5,320 nucleotides of DNA from JAJYSO01 sp964495935 (GTDB lineage: Bacteria > Bacteroidota > Bacteroidia > Flavobacteriales > Flavobacteriaceae). The notes beneath the pieces were generated by a model. It searched no databases. It saw only the letters and a list, made by a program, of their open reading frames with translations, and was not told the DNA's origin. Below are positions 1 through 5,320 of the stretch, one piece after another. Both the position numbers and the translations under genes were made by a program. Each line of letters starts with the position of its first letter. Position 1 is the first letter of the stretch. The stretch lies in contig CAZBXQ010000120.1 of the NCBI GenBank assembly GCA_964495935.1, positions 1 to 5,320 on the forward strand, written 5' to 3'.

Positions 1-2
1 TC

Positions 3-80
3 GACATGACATCTTCCTCCGACTCAAAACTTGAGTCTAAGAGGGCCCTCTATTTTATTCTTCCGCAAAATATAAAGTAA
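3..80 (+). CDS. Possible C-terminal tail of an upstream gene (partial, doubtful)
   Basis: An open frame runs in from the left edge and ends at TAA (78-80). It reads as about 25 residues: an acidic and serine-rich stretch (DMTSSSDSKLESK), then a more hydrophobic end (RALYFILPQNIK). I do not recognise the protein. In favour: the frame is open to the window edge, the end looks protein-like, and the stop lies just before a terminator hairpin, as expected between convergent genes. Against: 25 codons is short enough to be open by chance, the piece overlaps a hairpin and a 10-bp palindrome, and it contains an AGG arginine codon. The alternative is a non-coding spacer, or the leader of a minus-strand gene starting near base 7. 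No function is proposed. Confidence 0.25.
   Translation, partial: DMTSSSDSKLESKRALYFILPQNIK
16..50. repeat. Small hairpin plus 10-bp palindrome at left edge
   Basis: Bases 21-27 (GACTCAA) and 31-37 (TTGAGTC) form a perfect 7-bp inverted repeat with a 3-nt loop. It can be extended outward by CCTC (16-19) pairing with GAGG (41-44) across a small internal loop. The bases 41-50, GAGGGCCCTC, are also a perfect 10-nt palindrome. An AT-rich run (51-59) follows, but it is not a clean T-tract, so a plus-strand terminator is only a weak reading. Read on the minus strand, a GGAGGA-like stretch (20-15) lies 8 nt before an ATG (7-5), and part of it would be paired in the extended hairpin. The role is unknown. 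Confidence 0.4.
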
Positions 81-82
81 TC

Positions 83-128
83 AAAAAAAATAAACTCCGA
101 TTTTCACCGGGAGTGATGAATCGGAGTT
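83..128 (-). terminator. Rho-independent terminator of the pgpH-lplA unit
   Basis: A perfect 10-bp stem joins AACTCCGATT (93-102) and AATCGGAGTT (119-128). Inside the loop, TCAC (104-107) and GTGA (113-116) add a second 4-bp stem. Read on the minus strand, the stem is followed by T-A and then eight T residues (complement of 90-83), the expected U-tract. It lies 27 bases past the lplA stop codon. On the plus strand the stem is followed by A residues (129-136), so it should not work as a classical terminator in that direction. Confidence 0.88.
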
Positions 129-154
129 AAAAAAAATGATTATTTCGAATCTTA

Positions 155-1162
155 TCAGCGTTCGTCAGGACCGTAAACCAAGTTTATAAAATCCTGCTTT
201 TCGAGGGCTCCAAAATACATATACAAATCAAAATCCTGTAAAGCTTCCGTAATGTCTGCTTTCGTATATCGAACACCTTTTAGGGCATTCTCAATATCTT
301 CGACCGGATCCTTACCAAAGAAGTCGCCATAAATCTTAACATTTTCGATTTCTCCTCCTTTTTTAACTTTGATTCGCAGATCAACAATTCCGGAAGGAAA
401 TTTCTTTTCACGTTTAATATCGAATTTTGGTGATTTCCCATAATTCCAATCCCAGGCAGCATACTTTTCATCCCGTAATTTGTAAACGCCTTCCCACTCT
501 TCTTCCGACATATCGTAGGTTTCAAAATCGGGATCTTCGGCAAAGATTCCTTGTAGAATCTTCGCTCTGAATTCTTCGGTTGATAAAGGTTCATCCAAAA
601 ACTCAGCAATATTAGCCACCCGTGCACGCGCAGATTTATGCCCTTTTGATTTGATTTTGGTCATTTTAACGGTCAGTGCTTTTGTTACTTCGCTCAAATC
701 CGAATCCAACAGTAATGTGCCGTGATTAAACATTCGCTTTACGGAAGAAAATTGCGCATTTCCGGAAATCTTTTTATCGTGTACCACAATGTCATTCCGT
801 CCTTTTAATTCGGCCGGAACCCCCATCTCGTTTAACACCCGAACGATAGGCTCGGTGAATTGCTTAAAATTATTTAGTTTTGAACGGCTGAAATCGGTCA
901 TAAAACTAAAATTGAGATTTCCCAGATCATGATAGACGGCACCGCCGCCGGAAATTCGGCGTACAACTTTAATATTATGCGCCTCACAATATTCCTGATC
1001 GATTTCTTCCAATGTATTTTGATTTCGTCCAATAATGATCGAAGGGGCATTCACGTAGAACAACAAGTAATCCTCCCCATTGGGTAGATTTCGAATACAA
1101 TATTCTTCCAATGCCAAATTGATCTGGGGGTCATTAATCCCCTTATTATCGATAAAGATCAT
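155..1162 (-). CDS. lplA: Lipoate-protein ligase A
   Basis: Predicted cytoplasmic enzyme that activates free lipoate with ATP to lipoyl-AMP and transfers it to a lysine of lipoyl domains (pyruvate and 2-oxoglutarate dehydrogenase E2, glycine cleavage H protein). The 335 residues match the usual length of two-domain LplA. The N-terminal catalytic domain carries the family signature RRISGGGAVYHDLGN (68-82), whose glycines line the lipoate/AMP pocket. It also has the KISGNAQ motif with the probable catalytic Lys131, and HGTLLLD (147-153). The C-terminal accessory domain spans roughly residues 240-335 and includes a PSGIVDLRIKVKKG stretch, which argues against the single-domain LipM/LipL type transferases. 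ATG at 1162 is the first start after an in-frame stop at 1177-1175; no clear Shine-Dalgarno precedes it. It follows the HD phosphohydrolase by 26 bp on the same strand, with no terminator visible between them, so it is probably co-transcribed. Salvage of external lipoate is the expected role. Confidence 0.95.
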   Translation of the reverse strand: MIFIDNKGINDPQINLALEEYCIRNLPNGEDYLLFYVNAPSIIIGRNQNTLEEIDQEYCEAHNIKVVRRISGGGAVYHDLGNLNFSFMTDFSRSKLNNFKQFTEPIVRVLNEMGVPAELKGRNDIVVHDKKISGNAQFSSVKRMFNHGTLLLDSDLSEVTKALTVKMTKIKSKGHKSARARVANIAEFLDEPLSTEEFRAKILQGIFAEDPDFETYDMSEEEWEGVYKLRDEKYAAWDWNYGKSPKFDIKREKKFPSGIVDLRIKVKKGGEIENVKIYGDFFGKDPVEDIENALKGVRYTKADITEALQDFDLYMYFGALEKQDFINLVYGPDER

Positions 1163-1188
1163 AGTGTTTACATATTATGAATTAAATT

Positions 1189-3246
1189 TTACTCCGGATA
1201 CTCCACACGGAGATGATAAATATTATTTAATTTTCGTTTCAGTATTTTTTTAACGGTCTGTATTTCTTTAAAAGTAATGCTCGCATTGGTAAACTGCCCA
1301 TATTCCATTTGCTTGTCAATAATCTTCTCCACAAATTCATCAATCTTTGCGGCCGTAGGCTCACGCAGGCTTTTACTTGCCGCTTCCACACTGTCGCTCA
1401 TCATCAGAATAGCTGTTTCCTTGCTAAAGGGTGCCGGGCCGGGATATTGATAATCTTTTACGTCAACCTCTTCACCGGTTTCTTCGGCTTGCTCCAGAGC
1501 TTTTTTATAAAAGTAATAGACGATTGTCGTACCGTGATGAGTTCGGATAAAATCAATGATCCGATCCGGAATCTGGTGGTTCTTGGCCATTTCAATCCCG
1601 TGAATTACGTGATTGATAATAATCTTTGCACTTTCCTTGGGAGGCAGTCCATCGTGCGGATTGACCGAAGTCACTTGATTTTCGGTAAAATACGTAGGAT
1701 TGGTCATTTTTCCGATATCATGATGCAGGGCTGCTACACGCACCAACATTGCATTGGCTCCAATTTCATTGGCGGCTGCCTCAGCCAGATTGGCCACATT
1801 CAAACTGTGGTGGAATGTCCCGGGGGCCTTATTAGACAAATCTTTCAATAGTTTTGAATTGGTATTTGAAAGTTCCAACAAAGAAACATCCGACACCAAG
1901 CCAAAAACTTTCTCATACGCATAAATCAGGGGCTGAACAAATAACGTCAAGATTCCATTGACGATAAACATGAGGATGGTAAACGCACTAATCCCACTAA
2001 AACTACCTTCCTGAATCACTGTAAAAGCAAAATAGGCCAGGATATAAATCAATGTGATCTTGCCTACAGAAATAAAGATATCAGCACGTTTATACAGTTC
2101 CGTAAAACTAAGGATGGTCATAATACCCGCCATGATTTGCAAAAACATATATTCATAGCTATTAGGAACAATAAAACCCAGAATAAGAACGGTTATAATA
2201 TGAACAAAGAGACCAAATCGCTTGTCAAAAAAGGCACTGAGAGAAATGGGCAAAATACAAATGGGGACCGCATAAATGTAATTAACATCAAATTTCATCA
2301 TACCCACCGTAAGGGTTACCACCAGAACAATATTAAAAAATACAAAAGTTACTTTCTTGTTGTTTTCAAAAATAGTAGTCCCAAAACGCTTGATAAACAG
2401 AATAAGCATAAATAAGGCCAAGGCCACCAACAGGGTGTATCCGGCTACCACAATTCCGTAACTCGCTTTATTCCAAAAATCGGAACGATATTCATCCATC
2501 AGGGAATCGAGAATCTGTTGCTTATTGCTATCGATGATCTCTCCTTTACTAATAATCTGACTTCCCTGGGAAACCATCCCCTTAGTATATGAAATTTTGG
2601 AAAGCTCGGCCTTCAGTTCCTGCTCTGTCAGCTCTTTATCCAGCGTGACATTGGGCTGAATTACATCAAAAAAGAGATGACGTAACTCCGAAGAAAATTC
2701 GCCCAGCCCTCTTTTTTTACTTTGGGCTTCTACATAATCGTCCAGATCACCAATCTTAAAAAGACTCCTATACACCGTTTCACGAGCTTCATTATCCCGC
2801 TTTAGAAAAATAATCTGGCTATCGTCAAAGTGATCGGAAGGTTTTATTACCCCCCGATTATATATCGCCTTAAAAAGAATATTAGAGACTTTAACAAGCT
2901 GTACCCCTCGTACATTCATGATGCTGTCGTTAAAAGTCTCTTCCAATTCAGATTTCAACTTTTCTTCGGCATAATCAACAACATCTTCGTTATAGTCAAA
3001 ATAGGGAGAGTGTTCTTTTTGTATTCTCTCCCTTTCCCGCTTAATTTCTTTATCGGTCTTTTTTATCGCAAAATCAAAAGGGGCATACAGCGTCTCATAC
3101 TGCCAGGGTTTTCCTTTTGTGATTTCATATTTAAACTGACCTCCTTTCGGAAAGAGATAGACAATGAACCAGACCACCGCTACAAAAAGAAAGGCCTTGT
3201 AAATAAAAGCCTGATTCTTATAAATGAAGTCAATAAATTTATTCAT
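1189..3246 (-). CDS. pgpH: Membrane HD-domain phosphohydrolase, PgpH / 7TMR-HDED family (probable c-di-AMP phosphodiesterase)
   Basis: The 685-residue protein has the full PgpH architecture. An N-terminal membrane helix (about 17-32) is followed by an extracytoplasmic 7TMR-HDED region (about 35-258). Then come seven hydrophobic segments (about 262-286, 299-317, 322-340, 345-361, 366-383, 393-411, 418-440) and a cytoplasmic HD domain (about 470-680). Visible metal-ligand motifs are PGTFHHSLNVANL (475-487), ALHHDIGK (506-513; His509-Asp510 is the HD pair), NHVIHG (545-550), RTHHGT (568-573) and SDSVEAAS (617-624). In Listeria and Bacillus relatives this family hydrolyses cyclic di-AMP to pApA, affecting potassium and osmotic balance, wall homeostasis and beta-lactam tolerance. 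Applying that activity here is inference from family. The start at 3246 places the first membrane helix correctly and has a weak AGGAAAG sequence (3254-3248) before it. A promoter-like TACTTTTG box lies 18 bases upstream. It is the first gene of a probable two-gene unit with lplA, and no residue looks missing. Confidence 0.93.
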   Translation of the reverse strand: MNKFIDFIYKNQAFIYKAFLFVAVVWFIVYLFPKGGQFKYEITKGKPWQYETLYAPFDFAIKKTDKEIKRERERIQKEHSPYFDYNEDVVDYAEEKLKSELEETFNDSIMNVRGVQLVKVSNILFKAIYNRGVIKPSDHFDDSQIIFLKRDNEARETVYRSLFKIGDLDDYVEAQSKKRGLGEFSSELRHLFFDVIQPNVTLDKELTEQELKAELSKISYTKGMVSQGSQIISKGEIIDSNKQQILDSLMDEYRSDFWNKASYGIVVAGYTLLVALALFMLILFIKRFGTTIFENNKKVTFVFFNIVLVVTLTVGMMKFDVNYIYAVPICILPISLSAFFDKRFGLFVHIITVLILGFIVPNSYEYMFLQIMAGIMTILSFTELYKRADIFISVGKITLIYILAYFAFTVIQEGSFSGISAFTILMFIVNGILTLFVQPLIYAYEKVFGLVSDVSLLELSNTNSKLLKDLSNKAPGTFHHSLNVANLAEAAANEIGANAMLVRVAALHHDIGKMTNPTYFTENQVTSVNPHDGLPPKESAKIIINHVIHGIEMAKNHQIPDRIIDFIRTHHGTTIVYYFYKKALEQAEETGEEVDVKDYQYPGPAPFSKETAILMMSDSVEAASKSLREPTAAKIDEFVEKIIDKQMEYGQFTNASITFKEIQTVKKILKRKLNNIYHLRVEYPE

Positions 3247-3263
3247 ACTTTCCTATTAGCTCT

Positions 3264-3271
3264 CAAAAGTA
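3264..3271 (-). promoter_or_regulatory. Candidate Bacteroidota -7 box for pgpH-lplA
   Basis: Read on the minus strand this is TACTTTTG, an exact match to the Bacteroidota/Flavobacterium primary-sigma -7 consensus TAnnTTTG. It lies 17 bases before the pgpH start codon, implying a very short leader. The region 19-21 bases upstream is AT-rich and shows no clear TTTG or TTG -33 element, so support rests on the -7 box and its position. Confidence 0.55.
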
Positions 3272-3285
3272 CTAAAAAAATAAAG

Positions 3286-3318
3286 GTTATTTAAGTCTTT
3301 CGGGGATTCGTTATTTAA
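3286..3318. repeat. Two 9-bp direct repeats (GTTATTTAA) in the divergent spacer
   Basis: GTTATTTAA occurs at 3286-3294 and again at 3310-3318, exactly 24 bp apart start to start. Both copies lie between the two outward-facing -7 boxes. A second element, ATTTAA (3313-3318) and TTAAAT (3323-3328), forms a 6-bp inverted repeat running into the plus-strand -7 box. They could be binding sites for a regulator of either direction, but all are AT-only or nearly so, and chance is a real alternative. Confidence 0.3.
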
Positions 3319-3323
3319 ATGCT

Positions 3324-3331
3324 TAAATTTG
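3324..3331 (+). promoter_or_regulatory. Candidate Bacteroidota -7 box for the thiolase-peptidase pair
   Basis: TAAATTTG matches the Bacteroidota consensus TAnnTTTG exactly and ends 29 bases before the thiolase ATG, giving a leader of roughly 20-25 nt. The only -33 candidate is a poor TTTC (3298-3301) with a slightly long spacing. The stretch before the ATG (3351-3360, GACAACAATA) has no Shine-Dalgarno, as is usual in this phylum. Confidence 0.6.
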
Positions 3332-3360
3332 CGTAATCAAATAATAAAAAGACAACAATA

Positions 3361-4542
3361 ATGATAAAAGAAGTAGTCATCGCCAGTGCTGTGCGAACAC
3401 CCATTGGAAGTTTTATGGGGAGCCTTTCAACAATTCCGGCTACACAGTTGGGGAGTATCGCTATTACCGGGGCATTAAATACGATTAAACTGGATCCTAA
3501 ACAGGTACAGGAAGTGTTAATGGGAAATGTGGTTCAGGCGGGAGAAGGTCAGGCTCCTGCTCGACAAGCAGCGTTAAACGCCGGGATTCCAAAAAATGTT
3601 CCCTGCACAACAATTAACAAAGTATGTGCAAGCGGGATGAAGGCCATGGCTTTGGCAGCTCAGTCTATTGCACTCGGCGATCGTGATATCGTAATCGCCG
3701 GCGGTATGGAAAACATGAGTCAGATCCCTCATTACGTCAATGCCCGGAAAGGTAAAAAATTCGGCGATTTAAAACTGATCGACGGGCTGCTGAAAGACGG
3801 GCTGGTAGATGCCTACGACCACAATCATATGGGGACTTGCGGAGATTTGTGCGCCTCAGACCTCGAATTCTCAAGGGAAGAAGTCGATCGTTTTGCCATC
3901 CAATCCTATGAACGTTCAAAAAAGGCCTGGGAGGCCGGAAAATATAAAGAAGAAGTCGTTCCGGTGACTGTTCCGCAACGAAAAGGAGAGCCCATAGTGG
4001 TGGATGAAGATGAGGAATATAAGCGTATTAAACTGGATAAAGTCTCCAAGCTGCGTCCGGCTTTTAGTGCAGACGGAACCACCACCGCAGCCAATGCCTC
4101 TACCATTAATGACGGAGCGGCAGCTGTTGTGTTGATGAGTCGTGAGAAAGCTGAAGAATTAAACTTGAAACCTCTGGCCGTGATTAAGAGCTATGCCGAT
4201 GCCGCACAGGATCCCAAATGGTTTACAACAACCCCGGCCAAGGCTATTGAAAAAGCATTAAACAAAGCCGATTTAACAAAGAAGGATATTGACTATTTTG
4301 AAATCAACGAGGCCTTCGCTGTTGTCGGATTGGCCAATATCAAGCTATTAGAGATTGAAGAATCCCGGGTTAACGTCAACGGAGGTGCCGTCTCTTTAGG
4401 GCATCCCTTGGGCTGCTCAGGAACGCGAATTATGGTTACCCTGCTCCATATCCTGAAACAAAATAAAGCAAAAATAGGAGCCGCCGGAATTTGTAACGGC
4501 GGCGGCGGTGCCTCGGCCATGATTATAGAAAACTGTCAATAA
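3361..4542 (+). CDS. Acetyl-CoA C-acetyltransferase / acyltransferase (thiolase)
   Basis: Predicted cytoplasmic thiolase joining two acetyl-CoA to acetoacetyl-CoA, or the reverse thiolytic cleavage. The 393 residues are the normal length and the catalytic residues sit where they do in the well-studied Zoogloea biosynthetic thiolase (numbering from memory). Cys89, the acyl-accepting cysteine, is in NKVCASGMKAM. Asn316 is in NEAFA, His348 in GGAVSLGHPLGCSG, and Cys378, the general acid/base, in GICNGGGGASA. HMG at 156-158, with Met157, is the loop typical of short-chain (acetoacetyl-CoA) thiolases. One difference is Phe288, where the Zoogloea enzyme has a methionine at the acyl pocket. The N-terminus begins directly with the standard VVIASAVRTPIGSF strand, supporting ATG 3361. 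The gene leads a plus-strand pair with the NlpC/P60 gene 15 bp downstream. No other beta-oxidation or polyhydroxybutyrate gene is in view, so whether it serves fatty-acid or amino-acid breakdown or biosynthesis cannot be decided. Confidence 0.94.
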   Translation: MIKEVVIASAVRTPIGSFMGSLSTIPATQLGSIAITGALNTIKLDPKQVQEVLMGNVVQAGEGQAPARQAALNAGIPKNVPCTTINKVCASGMKAMALAAQSIALGDRDIVIAGGMENMSQIPHYVNARKGKKFGDLKLIDGLLKDGLVDAYDHNHMGTCGDLCASDLEFSREEVDRFAIQSYERSKKAWEAGKYKEEVVPVTVPQRKGEPIVVDEDEEYKRIKLDKVSKLRPAFSADGTTTAANASTINDGAAAVVLMSREKAEELNLKPLAVIKSYADAAQDPKWFTTTPAKAIEKALNKADLTKKDIDYFEINEAFAVVGLANIKLLEIEESRVNVNGGAVSLGHPLGCSGTRIMVTLLHILKQNKAKIGAAGICNGGGGASAMIIENCQ

Positions 4543-4557
4543 CCCAAATACACGGCT

Positions 4558-5316
4558 ATGCCCTACGGAATTTGCAGTCTGAATAATGCCCCTGTACGCC
4601 GGGAACATGATGATCGCAGTGAAATGATAACGGAATTGCTCTTCGGTGATTTCTTCGAAATTCTGGAATCCCGAAATCAATGGCAAAAAATCCATCTTTA
4701 TAACGATCATTATGAAGGCTGGATCGATCGTAAACAAATGAAAGCCTTAACCGAAAAGGAAGCCGATCAATATCAGGAAGCAGAAAATATTTTCTTAAGC
4801 GATCTTGTGGGATACGTCAGTGATCAACAACAAGCCTTAACGGCATTGACTACGGGTGCCAATCTGAAAGCCGTTCCCTTTCTGGGGTTACAGTATGACG
4901 ACCAGATTGAAACGACCACTCAAAAATTAAACCGACCGGAACTGGTCGAAACGGCCTTACTATATTTAAATGCACCGTACCGCTGGGGCGGGAAGACTCC
5001 TTTTGGAATCGACTGTAGCGGATTGGTACAAATGGTTTATAAAATAGGTGGATACAGGCTATTCCGAGATGCCTATCAACAAGCCACCCAAGGTGAGGTA
5101 TTGAGTTTTCTGGAAGAAAGCACCCCCGGAGATCTCGCATTTTTTGATAATAAAGAAGGTCAAATTATCCATGTGGGTATATTATTGGGAGACCATTATA
5201 TCCTTCATGCCCATGGAAAAGTGAGAATTGATCGCATTGACCATACCGGCATTTTTAATCATGAAACCCGTCGTTATTCGCATTCATTACGATTGATTAA
5301 AAAGATTATTCCTTAA
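4558..5316 (+). CDS. NlpC/P60 (C40) family cysteine peptidase with N-terminal SH3-like region, no signal peptide
   Basis: The 252-residue protein has two parts. Residues about 1-62 read as a bacterial SH3-like domain (APVRRE, then LLFGDFFEILESRNQWQKI and EGWIDRKQM), followed by a linker region. Residues about 125-250 are the NlpC/P60 papain-like domain. Cys153 in GIDCSGLVQ is the nucleophile, His205 in IIHVGILLG the base, and His217 in ILHAHG the third polar residue; Tyr141 in PYRWGG precedes the cysteine by 12 residues. The layout and spacing resemble YkfC-type gamma-D-glutamyl-L-diamino acid endopeptidases, which trim free cell-wall peptides. Substrate is inferred, not shown. There is no signal peptide or lipobox. 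A longer start is impossible, because the thiolase stop lies in the same frame only five codons upstream, so a cytoplasmic role such as muropeptide recycling is likelier than wall remodelling outside. It is probably co-transcribed with the thiolase. The end is complete; the window stops 4 bases later, so the terminator or next gene is not visible. Confidence 0.9.
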   Translation: MPYGICSLNNAPVRREHDDRSEMITELLFGDFFEILESRNQWQKIHLYNDHYEGWIDRKQMKALTEKEADQYQEAENIFLSDLVGYVSDQQQALTALTTGANLKAVPFLGLQYDDQIETTTQKLNRPELVETALLYLNAPYRWGGKTPFGIDCSGLVQMVYKIGGYRLFRDAYQQATQGEVLSFLEESTPGDLAFFDNKEGQIIHVGILLGDHYILHAHGKVRIDRIDHTGIFNHETRRYSHSLRLIKKIIP

Positions 5317-5320
5317 AAAA

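Noticed and set aside
129..136. Treating the hairpin at 93-128 as a bidirectional terminator
   Set aside because: On the plus strand the stem is followed by A residues, not T residues, so only the minus-strand reading has the expected U-tract.
1309..1851. Plus-strand open frame of 180 codons inside the HD-domain gene
   Set aside because: It lies fully antisense to the conserved HD catalytic domain, its translation is cysteine/histidine-rich with no recognisable domain, and it has no promoter-like context.
2830..3294. Plus-strand open frame of 154 codons at the start of pgpH
   Set aside because: It is antisense to the membrane anchor and extracytoplasmic region of pgpH; its hydrophobic translation is explained by the opposite strand's AT-rich codons, and it would also cross the pgpH promoter.
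3247..3360. A cyclic-di-AMP (ydaO-type) or other riboswitch controlling pgpH
   Set aside because: The spacer is only 114 bp, AT-rich, and the probable transcription start leaves a leader of about a dozen bases, too short for a riboswitch.
4417..4737. Minus-strand open frame of 106 codons across the thiolase-peptidase junction
   Set aside because: It is antisense to two well-supported genes, including the thiolase Cys378 motif, and shows no recognisable protein features.
1..5320. Mobile elements, CRISPR arrays, tRNA or rRNA genes, phage or defence genes
   Set aside because: No transposase or integrase motifs, regularly spaced long repeats, tRNA-like folds or rRNA segments were seen; coding genes fill nearly the whole window.

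Overview
The window looks like ordinary chromosome from a member of the Bacteroidota, most likely a marine-type flavobacterium. The evidence is AT-rich spacers, almost no Shine-Dalgarno signal before the genes, promoter boxes of the Bacteroidota type TAnnTTTG in the one divergent spacer, and proteins that read as typical of that group. The genus cannot be fixed from the sequence alone.

Layout: bases 1-154 hold a possible C-terminal tail of a plus-strand gene (weakly supported), a small hairpin and palindrome, and a strong minus-strand terminator. Next comes a minus-strand pair, transcribed from right to left: a membrane HD-domain phosphohydrolase of the PgpH/7TMR-HDED type (1189-3246), then lipoate-protein ligase A (155-1162), 26 bp apart and closed by the terminator. 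A 114-bp divergent spacer (3247-3360) carries a -7-like box for each direction. To the right, a plus-strand pair follows: a biosynthetic-type thiolase (3361-4542) and, 15 bp later and in the same reading frame, a NlpC/P60 (C40) peptidase with an SH3-like N-terminal half and no signal peptide (4558-5316). The window stops 4 bases after that stop codon.

Functionally, the four complete genes cover cyclic-di-AMP turnover (inferred), lipoylation of 2-oxoacid dehydrogenases and the glycine cleavage system, acetoacetyl-CoA chemistry, and cleavage of cell-wall peptides. Each has its expected catalytic residues and a normal length. Nothing suggests mobile DNA, CRISPR, phage, or a broken gene. I found no undescribed system. 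The points worth a second look are the pairing of unrelated genes, the leaderless peptidase in frame with the thiolase, a thiolase pocket substitution, and the unresolved left edge.
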